A DNA stretch of 64,000 nucleotides from CAUJGP01 sp964612425 (GTDB lineage Bacteria; Bdellovibrionota; Bdellovibrionia; Bdellovibrionales; Bdellovibrionaceae): NCBI GenBank assembly GCA_964612425.1, contig CAZTDX010000002.1, forward strand, positions 58,749-122,748, written 5' to 3'. Below the pieces are notes generated by a model. It did not search any database. It saw only the letters and a program-made list of their open reading frames with translations, and was not told the origin of the DNA. Shown here piece by piece: positions 32,885 to 41,037 of the stretch. How positions within the stretch are numbered: position 1 is the first letter of the stretch; each line of letters begins with the position of its first letter. Both the position numbers and the translations under genes were made by a program.

Positions 32885-33166
32885 ATGTCTAAAAATAAAC
32901 CATCAAAAGCAGTTTCTAACTACCTATCAAGAATTGGTAGTAATGGCGGAAAAAAAAGCCGCCGCGCGCTTGCATCTAGTACCGCAAAAGCAATGGTAAA
33001 TATTCGTATCGCTAGAGCTGCGTACAAAAAATATTTCAATCAGTGCTTTTGGTCGTTTGATCCCAATTATAAAGTAGGGAAAGATGATATACAGTGGGTT
33101 GCAGATCAACTCATTAAACATGGTGATCGAAGTCTGTGGGAACTAGGAAATAAACTATGCCGTTAA
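32885..33166 (+). CDS. Putative antitoxin of a nucleotidyltransferase-type toxin-antitoxin pair
   Basis: 93 residues, basic: SNYLSRIGSNGGKKSRRALASSTAKAMVNIRIARAAYKKYF in the first half and DDIQWVADQLIKHGDRSLWELGNKL at the end. The last part resembles the short proteins that precede AbiEii-like nucleotidyltransferase genes. GAGAGGA lies upstream of the ATG. A start codon for the partner overlaps its 3' end, but that partner is cut off after 20 residues. If this reading is right it is an orphan antitoxin and DNA-binding repressor of the palindrome upstream. Family identification is moderate. Confidence 0.6.
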   Translation: MSKNKPSKAVSNYLSRIGSNGGKKSRRALASSTAKAMVNIRIARAAYKKYFNQCFWSFDPNYKVGKDDIQWVADQLIKHGDRSLWELGNKLCR

Positions 33167-33219
33167 CTCCATTTCAATTGGAACTATTAATCGAGCAAAG
33201 GTTGAAGTTCTTTTTTTGA
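33157..33219 (+). pseudogene. Truncated start of a nucleotidyltransferase (AbiEii-like) toxin
   Basis: An ATG inside the end of the antitoxin gene opens a 20-codon frame MPLTPFQLELLIEQRLKFFF and stops. The first part (PLTPFQ-x-x-L-L) is how many AbiEii-type nucleotidyltransferase toxins begin, at the same overlapping position. The frame then runs into the 3' end of a minus-strand gene. So the toxin appears deleted by a rearrangement at about 33200. Confidence 0.4.
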
Positions 33220-33588
33220 TGCATTTAACAGAATAACAGTGTCTTGTAATAGATTCTCTTTAACTTTATTATGAATTTGATCCCTTGTTAAAAGAACATA
33301 AGACCGATCTTTAAAAGTTACAATTCGATAAACCTCTAGTTCTTCATTCCAATTATTTTGACTTTGTAACCATAATTTATAATCGAGTCTGATAAAAGAA
33401 CCTAACTCAAGTGTTATATCACTAAAATTTATTTTATCGTTTCCAGCTTTAGAGGCCCAAACGGCATAAGAAAAAAGTGGGTTTTCTAGTTTTTTAAAGG
33501 AGTACCAAGCCTTTATAAACTCACGATAATCGACGAAGTCTCTAAGTCTCGGAGTAGGAATGTTTTTATTTAAATTACTGTATTCCAA
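33187..33588 (-). CDS. Protein with TIGR02147-like N-terminus, otherwise unknown
   Basis: 133 residues. Residues ~17-48 (DFVDYREFIKAWYSFKKLENPLFSYAVWASKAG) follow the opening of TIGR02147-family proteins, as in the gene at 54803, but the rest (LGSFIRLDYKLWLQSQNNW, YVLLTRDQI) does not. The family's winged-helix body of ~270 residues is absent. It may be a short variant or a recombined fragment, as its 3' end sits exactly at the presumed toxin deletion. No ribosome site stands out. Confidence 0.5.
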   Translation of the reverse strand: MEYSNLNKNIPTPRLRDFVDYREFIKAWYSFKKLENPLFSYAVWASKAGNDKINFSDITLELGSFIRLDYKLWLQSQNNWNEELEVYRIVTFKDRSYVLLTRDQIHNKVKENLLQDTVILLNASKKELQPLLD

Positions 33589-33745
33589 AAATCTGAATTG
33601 CTTTTAAAAATTAGACTTATTGTATACAGCAATTTGATGTAAATTAAAATAGTTTATGGACTCTAGCTTTGAATCCATCTAATTTTTATACAAATGTGAC
33701 TTTTTTTGTCCACCAAAAACCCCTCAGATCACAAAAGAAGGTTTG

Positions 33746-34711
33746 CTACCAATTGAGGATATAAGCAAACATGAGAGGAGCCACAATCGAGGCGTCGGAC
33801 TCAATGATATACTTTGGTGACTTCACGGAGAGTTTACCCCAAGTGATTTTTTCGTTGGGTACAGCGCCAGAGTAAGAACCATAGCTGGTTGTCGAATCAC
33901 TGATTTGACAAAAATAATCCCACACCTTTACGTCACTGTGGAGTAAGTCTTGGCTCAGCATGGGAACAACACAAATTGGGAAGTCCCCTGCAATTCCGCC
34001 ACCGATTTGAAAAAATCCAATATCAGAATCGCGACTCACACTCATATACCATTCTGCAAAATTCATCATGTATTGAATTCCACCTTTAACAGTGTGAGGA
34101 GTTTTAATATCACCCTTAATACAATGGCCGGCAAAAATGTTTCCTAACGTTGAATCTTCCCACCCTGGAACAACCATCGGAAGATTTTTTTCAGCAGCAG
34201 CCAATAACCATGAATCCTTAGGATCAATTTGATAGTATTGTTTTAATTTTCCTGAGAGCAAAATTTTGTACATAAATTCATGAGGAAAAAAAGACTGACC
34301 CGATTGTTCCGCTTTTTGCCACTCTTCTAGGACTACTTTTTCAATACGACGAATAGCTTCTTCCTCAGGAATGCAAGTATCCGTCACTCGATTAAGATGT
34401 TTACTTAAAAGTTTAGACTCATCCTCGGGAGTGAGATCGCGGTAGTTTGGAATACGTTCGTAATGATTGTGAGCAACCAAGTTAAAGACGTCTTCTTCAA
34501 GATTGGCTCCAGTGCAACTAATAGCATGGACCTTTCCTTGACGAATCATTTCTGCGAGGGAAATCCCCAACTCAGCAGTGCTCATCGCACCTGCTAATGT
34601 GACCAACATTTTTCCGCCCTTGTTAAGGTGCGCCTTATAGGCAATAGAGGCATCCCTTAAAGCAGCGGCATTAAAATGACGATAATGGTGATCAATAAAC
34701 TTTGAAATCAT
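33746..34711 (-). CDS. Deoxyhypusine synthase-like family protein
   Basis: 321 residues with the DHS fold signatures: VTLAGAMSTAELGISLAEMI, ISCTGANLEEDVF (NAD-binding), IFAGHCIKGDIK, FQIGGGIAGDFPI and ITWGKLS, with Lys293 equivalent to the catalytic lysine that carries the aminobutyl group. In eukaryotes and archaea DHS modifies eIF5A; bacteria lack that substrate, and bacterial relatives have been linked to homospermidine-type polyamine chemistry. Which reaction this one does cannot be told. It is a single gene with clear spacing on both sides; 33589-33745 shows nothing further. Confidence 0.88.
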   Translation of the reverse strand: MISKFIDHHYRHFNAAALRDASIAYKAHLNKGGKMLVTLAGAMSTAELGISLAEMIRQGKVHAISCTGANLEEDVFNLVAHNHYERIPNYRDLTPEDESKLLSKHLNRVTDTCIPEEEAIRRIEKVVLEEWQKAEQSGQSFFPHEFMYKILLSGKLKQYYQIDPKDSWLLAAAEKNLPMVVPGWEDSTLGNIFAGHCIKGDIKTPHTVKGGIQYMMNFAEWYMSVSRDSDIGFFQIGGGIAGDFPICVVPMLSQDLLHSDVKVWDYFCQISDSTTSYGSYSGAVPNEKITWGKLSVKSPKYIIESDASIVAPLMFAYILNW

Positions 34712-34822
34712 AGAGCCCTCATTTTTTATTTTTAAATTTCGTTACAATTAAAAATTAACTTGGAAGGGCCCTGTCATATCCTATGAAAGGGATTTCAGTC
34801 TATGAGAAATATTAAAGATTCT

Positions 34823-35566
34823 TTATTTTTTTGGAATGTAAACTCTTGTGCGTGCCAATCCCGTAATTGAGGCAATTTCATCCATTTGCTCTTGAGATAG
34901 CCCCAAAAACTCTGCACCAAAGCCCGCGGGTGTTCCTAGCTCCGGCTTTTCGCGAATCCAACGAACAATCATTTCACCTGAAAGAGTGCCATCTCTTCCT
35001 TCAAAAATATGGGAAACTGAAAATTTCACTCTAGAACCAGCCTTAGGCAATTCTTTACCCAGAGTTTGAACAAAAAGTCCTCCGCGACCGAAATTGAACG
35101 TTCGAGTTGTGAGAGGCTCCTTTAAGCCAGCCCAATTGACGGTAACGTTGAGCGCCGCAGCCACCCTGGGCTCTCGACGCCAAGCCATACGAGGTACCGT
35201 GAGTGCCATTTCTAAAGTACTCATAAGTTGTTCCAACTTAAAAGGTTTAGAAATCACGGCTTCAACCCCTCGATCATAAAACTCTTCTAAAGGGATATCT
35301 GTGTGGCCCGTAATAAACAACATAATGCAGGATTCAGGACGAGTATCTTTAGTTTGTTCGAGAAAAAATAATCCATCCCCATCTGGCATTTTAATATCAG
35401 AAATAACAGCATCAAACTTTTGCGTTTTGAAAGCTTCAATAGCTTCTTTACCTGTCGTTGCTTGATAGCAAACAGCATCATTGAATTCTAGTTCAGAGAC
35501 AATGAGATCCCGAATGCCCTCTTCATCATCCACGATGAGGATTTTTTTATCCTTTAAAACACTCAT
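34823..35566 (-). CDS. Response regulator with C-terminal PilZ domain
   Basis: About 247 residues. The receiver (~5-125) has LIVDDEEG, phospho-acceptor Asp in AVISDIKMPDGDG, Thr in FITGHTD and Lys in ISKPF. After it comes a PilZ domain (~130-235) beginning RREPRVAAALNVTV (the R-x-x-x-R c-di-GMP site, here RREPR) and NFGRGGLFVQT in place of (D/N)xSxxG. So it may bind c-di-GMP and pass phosphorylation to motility or surface functions. The ATG at 35566 follows AAGGAG. It has no kinase gene next to it. Confidence 0.88.
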   Translation of the reverse strand: MSVLKDKKILIVDDEEGIRDLIVSELEFNDAVCYQATTGKEAIEAFKTQKFDAVISDIKMPDGDGLFFLEQTKDTRPESCIMLFITGHTDIPLEEFYDRGVEAVISKPFKLEQLMSTLEMALTVPRMAWRREPRVAAALNVTVNWAGLKEPLTTRTFNFGRGGLFVQTLGKELPKAGSRVKFSVSHIFEGRDGTLSGEMIVRWIREKPELGTPAGFGAEFLGLSQEQMDEIASITGLARTRVYIPKK

Positions 35567-35672
35567 ACGCACTCCTTCAATGATCTAACACTTTTTAAAT
35601 TTTACCACTTCGAAGGAAAATGGTCTCTAGAGAACTCTACTTTGAAATAAGGATCTGGACTTTTAACCAAAT

Positions 35673-36809
35673 TTAATTTTTAAAATTTGCATTCTCACTC
35701 TTAGTTCCAAAAACCACTTTGCCTAAAAAACCTCTTTCCATGTTGATTTCTTCAAACCCCTGGTGCTTTAAATTTCCTGCGAGGTTGTTTCTTACATATT
35801 CTTTTAAATGAGGTTCTTCACCTACAAACCAACTTTGATCGAGCACCCAATTGAAATCACGGTAATCATCCACTTGAATTAAATCAACAAACCCTAACCA
35901 CCCTCGTGGGCGAAGCACACGATAGGATTCTGAAATCACCTTTTTTCTAACATCGAGAGACATTTCATGAAGTAAAAAACTTGAATACACAGCATCAAAA
36001 GTCTCCTCTTTGAAAGGTAAATCAATGGCATCGCCCTGAATATAATCAATTCGATTATAATTTTTTAATTTTTTTTGTGCTTGTTTTAAGTAAATGGGAC
36101 TTGCTTCAAGCATCGTTATCTTAGCTTTTGGAAAAGACTTTTTAATAAACTGAGTCATTTGCCCTGTACCACAACCTATTTCTAAAAACTTCAAGCCTTC
36201 ACCTTCTGAAAATCGAAAATGCTTTTTCATTGGTGCTAAAATTAGGCGCCTCATGGCATCGACAGAACCTAAGTAAATTAATTCCATTTGATGTTCATAA
36301 ATAGAAATTGTTTTTGGATCTAAAAAACTATGACCTGAATAGTGCTTGTGAGATCGATAGTGTCCAGGCACATCTCTCAGAGACTCCATATCTTCTAATT
36401 CAAGTTCTGACGACGTTTTATTTTTTATAATGTCTTTACGCCCAAAGCTTTGCTGATAGCCTTGTATCCAAATTTGAAGTAAATGACTCCAATGTTCTAT
36501 TTGTAAATGAGGATTAAGTACTTGAGCCGGGTACAAACCCGCAGCAATTCGCTCACTATCTTGTTGAATTAAGAGCCAAACTTCTTCCAAAATTTGCTTT
36601 AAACGTTTGAGATCTTCGACCATTTTTTTACGATCGCGATTTTTAATGGCTTGCAAAGTGCTTTTTATTTCTGGGCTAATTACGGTCAGTGGCAAAACTT
36701 CAGCGGTAAAAAAAGCGCATTTCAATAATCCGTAAAACTGCAATAAAGATGTCCAGGAGTGAGTCTTCACATCAATCAGTTGTTTTTCTAAGGATTCCCA
36801 AGTTTCCAT
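35673..36809 (-). CDS. SAM-dependent methyltransferase with N-terminal helical extension
   Basis: About 378 residues. The class I methyltransferase core lies at residues ~200-330: LKFLEIGCGTGQMTQF (motif I), TMLEASPIYLKQAQ (acidic end of strand 2), IQGDAIDLPF and DAVYSSFLLHEM (motifs II-III), then RVLRPRGWLGFVDL. The first ~190 residues are helical and of no known family. Substrate unknown; the core is closest to UbiE/Methyltransf_11 type. The start is METWE at 36809, with GGTGGAAG upstream. It follows a beta-barrel-type gene closely, so may be co-transcribed. Confidence 0.8.
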   Translation of the reverse strand: METWESLEKQLIDVKTHSWTSLLQFYGLLKCAFFTAEVLPLTVISPEIKSTLQAIKNRDRKKMVEDLKRLKQILEEVWLLIQQDSERIAAGLYPAQVLNPHLQIEHWSHLLQIWIQGYQQSFGRKDIIKNKTSSELELEDMESLRDVPGHYRSHKHYSGHSFLDPKTISIYEHQMELIYLGSVDAMRRLILAPMKKHFRFSEGEGLKFLEIGCGTGQMTQFIKKSFPKAKITMLEASPIYLKQAQKKLKNYNRIDYIQGDAIDLPFKEETFDAVYSSFLLHEMSLDVRKKVISESYRVLRPRGWLGFVDLIQVDDYRDFNWVLDQSWFVGEEPHLKEYVRNNLAGNLKHQGFEEINMERGFLGKVVFGTKSENANFKN

Positions 36810-36848
36810 TCTTCCACCCCGAGCCTTTCCATTGCTCAATAATTTTAA

Positions 36849-37622
36849 CTAAAATAAGGATAAATTCTCACCCACCGTCCAATTGACTCCAGCCACAACG
36901 GAGGGCGAGCGTTTTAAGTAGGTTGATTCAAAAGTACCTACTCCAAAAAAATAATTCATTTGATCATTTTTCTTTTTATTCCAAACCAAATATTGGCTCT
37001 TGTTGTAATCACCAGTCAGCTTCATTTTTGAATTTTTACTTAATAAAATCCAATGATCTTCTCTGGTTTTCAAACCTAACGCCCATTGGTTGTTTACCAC
37101 CTGATCTCCAGCGCGATCGGCTACTAAATTATCAGTTTCGCTACTAAAATTTTTATTAGAGGAACTCAAACTTAAATCTGTTATTTCAAAACTGGGTAAA
37201 AAGAAAAAGTCGAGGGAATGAAAATTCCACCCCATAGCAAGACTTGTTTTAAAGGTCCCACGAGTGAGAAGCCCCCGGCACTCTATAGATTTACAATCCA
37301 CTGTTTTCGTATCATAAAATCGTGAAGTCACACTTCGCTGTAAAACGATTTGCCAAATTGAAATTGGAAACACCTCAACACTTAGTCCAGCCAATCCATG
37401 GACGGCAGCAAATCCACCCAGTCTCCAAAACCCAAATTTCCAAGGCGTACCTTCACTTTCTTGGGTCCAAAGTTTTTCATTATAATAATATCGGCCCTCT
37501 AAACTTCCGCTCTGAGGAAGAGATCGAAATCCCCCTTGAATTTGATAAAAATTAAGACTCCACACATTGTGAGGAAAAAAAAGTAACAACGTCGAGACAA
37601 AAATAAATAATCTTTTAGCCAT
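36849..37622 (-). CDS. Probable outer-membrane beta-barrel protein
   Basis: 257 residues with a signal peptide (MAKR, hydrophobic to VWSLNF, ~residue 23). The mature part alternates polar and aromatic residues in strand-like blocks (FYQIQGGF, LEGRYYYNEKLW, SLAMGWNFHSLDFFF, YFFGVGTFES) and ends in Phe after NLSLF, the classical outer-membrane sorting signal. One Cys pair (VDCKSIECRG). No named family. Ten bases or so from the methyltransferase gene. Confidence 0.65.
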   Translation of the reverse strand: MAKRLFIFVSTLLLFFPHNVWSLNFYQIQGGFRSLPQSGSLEGRYYYNEKLWTQESEGTPWKFGFWRLGGFAAVHGLAGLSVEVFPISIWQIVLQRSVTSRFYDTKTVDCKSIECRGLLTRGTFKTSLAMGWNFHSLDFFFLPSFEITDLSLSSSNKNFSSETDNLVADRAGDQVVNNQWALGLKTREDHWILLSKNSKMKLTGDYNKSQYLVWNKKKNDQMNYFFGVGTFESTYLKRSPSVVAGVNWTVGENLSLF

Positions 37623-37640
37623 TATCGAAGGGTCTTGTTG

Positions 37641-37751
37641 TCAATGCTTGTTATGTCGAATTCGTATTAAATTCCTAACGGCAAAAAAAACATAAATACT
37701 TGATATTATAACGACCAAGCTTGAAAAACCAAAAAATATGATGATCGACAT
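37641..37751 (-). CDS. 36-residue single-span membrane protein
   Basis: An ATG at 37751 follows GGTGGAGG with four-base spacing. The frame encodes MSIIIFFGFSSLVVIISSIYVFFAVRN and a basic tail (RIRHNKH), which is one membrane helix with positive residues in the cytoplasm. The strong ribosome site and the inside-positive pattern support a real small protein. It precedes the outer-membrane-type gene on the same strand by 18 bp, so probably shares its mRNA. Function unknown. Confidence 0.55.
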   Translation of the reverse strand: MSIIIFFGFSSLVVIISSIYVFFAVRNLIRIRHNKH

Positions 37752-37992
37752 AAACCCTCCACCTCTTTGCTTAAGTTGTGTCCAGCATTGCAGAACTTCT
37801 GATTGAAGCCAATCCTATCAGACTCGACGGTCAGCGGGAATATAAAATCAAGACTTTTAAAATATAATAATTAATTTAGATAATAAGAGAGGAGCATGGG
37901 TCGCCTTAAAAGAGCCAAAGTGCACTAAATAAATGCAACTCAATGAATGAGGGATTTTATTTTTACTGAGACTATGACTGGGGGATTAATTT

Positions 37993-39051
37993 ATGGAACC
38001 AAATTCCAACGGACTCGACATTCGGCTGCATATTCAACAATCAGAAACGGCAAAAGTCCTGGGACACCCCACTTTATTAAAGTATGAAATCAACTCATCA
38101 GGTTTCACACAACAGCCCTTTCAGGCACCATTACCCTATTTTACTGACGCACTCCTTGGACTTTCAGCTTATAAACTCACTCTTCACTCAAAGGAATACT
38201 CCTCAAATACGGAAGAAGAGGATGCTGTGACACAGTTATGGCAGGGATTAGAGCCCCTCCATGAAGTTTACCAAAGATCATTTCAAAGAGTAAAATCCTT
38301 ACTCCAATTTAGCACGAATAACAAATCTCCCTCGGAATTTGAACAAAAGTTAGAACAAGGTATTGCTGACATTCTCAAAACCTCGTGCAACGATAATGAA
38401 ATCGACTTTATGGAGTTAAGCAGCTTACTTGATTGCATCGATTACTTTGAAACAAAACGACATAAACCACTTTTATTTGACTTACAATTACAACTTCCAA
38501 CAGCTACCATGGAGCAATTGCACACTCTTAATTCGGTGCTTTATAATTTAAGAGCCTTAACGGCGATTTATTATAACTCTCACCGCAAAGAATCACTCTA
38601 CGAAACACTACACTTGGACAATGTTAAGGATTACTTCCACGCTCCTGATCTTCTCACTAATGATACTCTTCTCTGTCATCAATTTTTAACTCTCAAGAAA
38701 AAAGGCGAAATCACAGGAACTGGTGAAGGGACACTCGAAAAAGCCTTTAAAAATTATTTACCACATAGTTATCAGCTCGTGCAGTGCTTACCCGAATCGT
38801 TCTTTTTAAATCAAAGCGCAGAACAACTGGAGCAATCCCTTTATTCATTTCAAATTGACTGGCTATTGGGAACTCCCGCAGGTTTACTTTACAGAATACG
38901 AGAAGAACTGAATGGACTTCGAGAAGGCTATGAGCAAACCTTTTGGCCTGAGCTTCAGCATGCTGAGGCCGAAGATTCTATTAATATTCTCCACGTGAAC
39001 TGCACCTTAAGCGCCAAGCATATTCAACAACTTAGTGAGAGTGCTGCTTAA
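37993..39051 (+). CDS. Protein of unknown function, cytoplasmic type
   Basis: 352 residues, acidic and rich in Leu, Gln and Glu, with no signal peptide or membrane helix. Most of it is predicted helical (for example FQRVKSLLQF, EQKLEQGIADIL, LELRALTAIYYN-like text). I recognise no motif. GGGGG stands eight bases before the ATG. Upstream, GAGAGGAG followed by a ten-codon frame (37896-37928) could be a leader. The gene is convergent with the MltD-like gene, 38 bp apart. Confidence 0.6.
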   Translation: MEPNSNGLDIRLHIQQSETAKVLGHPTLLKYEINSSGFTQQPFQAPLPYFTDALLGLSAYKLTLHSKEYSSNTEEEDAVTQLWQGLEPLHEVYQRSFQRVKSLLQFSTNNKSPSEFEQKLEQGIADILKTSCNDNEIDFMELSSLLDCIDYFETKRHKPLLFDLQLQLPTATMEQLHTLNSVLYNLRALTAIYYNSHRKESLYETLHLDNVKDYFHAPDLLTNDTLLCHQFLTLKKKGEITGTGEGTLEKAFKNYLPHSYQLVQCLPESFFLNQSAEQLEQSLYSFQIDWLLGTPAGLLYRIREELNGLREGYEQTFWPELQHAEAEDSINILHVNCTLSAKHIQQLSESAA

Positions 39052-39089
39052 TTCTGAAATTAAACTATTTAGTTTCTTCCGAAAAAGAC

Positions 39090-41036
39090 CTACTTCTCAG
39101 CAATAGCTTTGAAACCACTAGAACTTGGAAGGTAAAATGAAGAGTCGGTTGTTTTTCTCTCCGAGCTTGAACTATTGGGTATTTTCAAAATCGCACCGGC
39201 TCTAATGAGTCTACGACGTCGGAGCTTATTCACCTTTTTTATTGCTGAAACAGTTGTATTGTACTGCTGAGCAATTTTAAAAAGTGTTTCTCCAGGTTGT
39301 ACTTTATGTAAAAGCTCCTTTACAGTTTCTGAACTTCCAGTGAGTTCTTTTTTGATACCTTCAGCGATAACAGTATTTGGACTTTCTGATGCCGCAACAG
39401 GATTACTCGTCGTCGGAGCCTCTACACTTACAGCTGTATCTGTTTTGGCTTCCACGGATTGAGACTTGGGCGTTGTTGTTGTTGTTGTCGTCTCAGTTAT
39501 TGGTTTCACCGAAGTTGCTTTTTTAGCTACTGCAGTTGAAGATGGTAAGTCATCAATCGAAGGCTCGCCATTATCAGGTTGAATCTTTTTTACTTTCAAT
39601 TGCATTCCTGCGGAGATGACTTGTCCCTCTGTGAAGGAATTCAACTCCATGAGTTCCTCCATAGTCATATTATTTTTAGTAGCAATTTCAGCTAAACTTT
39701 CACCTTCTTGAACTGCGTATAATGCAGGAGAAGCCACGATGGGTTTTACGTCTTTTGCCTCAGAAACACTTGATGAGGTCGTTGTGTCATCAACTGATTT
39801 TTTTTCAGGAAGAGCCGTTGCTACTTTGACTTCATTAGAACTATCTACCTTAGGTGGTTTTGGCATTGCTACAGCAGGAATTGGAACAAAAATTGTTCTT
39901 CCAGGTCTTAGGTAGGATCTTCGCTTGAAATCATTTATCTCTCTTAAAAAAGCAACGTTTGTTTTAAATTTCTTGGCAACCTTTAAAAGTGTATCTCCAG
40001 CACGGACTTTATAAACATCCGTTTCACCACGATCGGGAACAAAGACTAAATCTTTGACCGCAATTTCATTAGCTAGTGCCAATGCTGCGTCTTTTGTGTT
40101 AAGAGGAAGTCGCAATTCTAAGCGATTAGAATCAATGGGCGCAATCTCTCCTCGGAATTTAGGATTAAGTCGCTTTAATTCTGCATAATCAACATTTAAT
40201 TTATCAGCTAAAACTTTCATGTTTACAGACTGCTGAAAGCGCGCTGTTTCAAATTCAATGGGTGGCTCGTAGGGAATATCTTTAAATCCATAAGCTTCAG
40301 GCTTTTTAGCAATCAGGCGAGCTGCTAAAAATTTGGGAACATAATTTAAAGTTTCTTTTGGTAATCGCCTCTTCTTCACTAAGGCCCAAAAGTCGCGAGT
40401 TTTATTGCGATTAATTTCGCGGCGCACCCGCCCCTCACCCACATTGTAGGACGCCATCGACAAGAACCAAGAGTTAAACTCCCCATAAAGACCCTTAAAA
40501 TAATCAGCAGCAGCTTGAGTAGCAAGAACTGGGTCGCGGCGCTCATCCACAAATGTGTTAATCGCTAAACCAAATTTTTTGCCCGTTCCTCGAATAAATT
40601 GCCAATAACCAACGGCACGAGAGCGTGAAATCGCACGAGGACTAAAACCTGATTCAATAAGTGCAATATAAATAATATCTTCAGGAATTCCATTCTCTCG
40701 CAAAATTCGTTTCATCAGACGTTCATATCGAGTTGAGCGTGATAAGTATCGCTCCATGTGCTCTCGACCTTTGCCTTGAAAATAATTCATCCACTTATTA
40801 ACGTGAACCTGCATTTCTTCAGGAATTTCATTAAACTCAGGAACCTCTAACTCAGGAAGCTCCTTTTCACTCGCTCTAAAGCTCTCAATTTCAGCATTAT
40901 GCACATCAATGGTTTCTGTTGGTTTTTTATCAGAAAATAAATTGAGTTTAGATAAACTAGTACACGATGATAAAAGATTCATCGCACCAAGAAGTAGAAC
41001 CACTTTCCAATGATAATTCCGTTTGTTCAAATTCAA
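39090..41036 (-). CDS. mltD: MltD-like lytic murein transglycosylase with three LysM domains, lipoprotein
   Basis: About 648 residues. From the TTG at 41036, GGGAG is five bases upstream and the product begins with a lipoprotein signal (lipobox LSSC). The SLT domain (~95-260) has the catalytic Glu in IYIALIESGFSP, then AVGYWQFIRGTG and ASYNVGEGRV. Three LysM repeats follow: VYKVRAGDTLLKVAKKF, YAVQEGESLAEIAT and HKVQPGETLFKIAQQY, separated by Ser/Thr/Val linkers. It cuts glycan strands from the outer-membrane side. The start lies one base after the stop of the next lytic transglycosylase gene, so the two are translationally coupled. E. coli MltD has two LysM; here three. Confidence 0.9.
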   Translation of the reverse strand: MNLNKRNYHWKVVLLLGAMNLLSSCTSLSKLNLFSDKKPTETIDVHNAEIESFRASEKELPELEVPEFNEIPEEMQVHVNKWMNYFQGKGREHMERYLSRSTRYERLMKRILRENGIPEDIIYIALIESGFSPRAISRSRAVGYWQFIRGTGKKFGLAINTFVDERRDPVLATQAAADYFKGLYGEFNSWFLSMASYNVGEGRVRREINRNKTRDFWALVKKRRLPKETLNYVPKFLAARLIAKKPEAYGFKDIPYEPPIEFETARFQQSVNMKVLADKLNVDYAELKRLNPKFRGEIAPIDSNRLELRLPLNTKDAALALANEIAVKDLVFVPDRGETDVYKVRAGDTLLKVAKKFKTNVAFLREINDFKRRSYLRPGRTIFVPIPAVAMPKPPKVDSSNEVKVATALPEKKSVDDTTTSSSVSEAKDVKPIVASPALYAVQEGESLAEIATKNNMTMEELMELNSFTEGQVISAGMQLKVKKIQPDNGEPSIDDLPSSTAVAKKATSVKPITETTTTTTTPKSQSVEAKTDTAVSVEAPTTSNPVAASESPNTVIAEGIKKELTGSSETVKELLHKVQPGETLFKIAQQYNTTVSAIKKVNKLRRRRLIRAGAILKIPNSSSSERKTTDSSFYLPSSSGFKAIAEK

Positions 41037-41037
41037 A

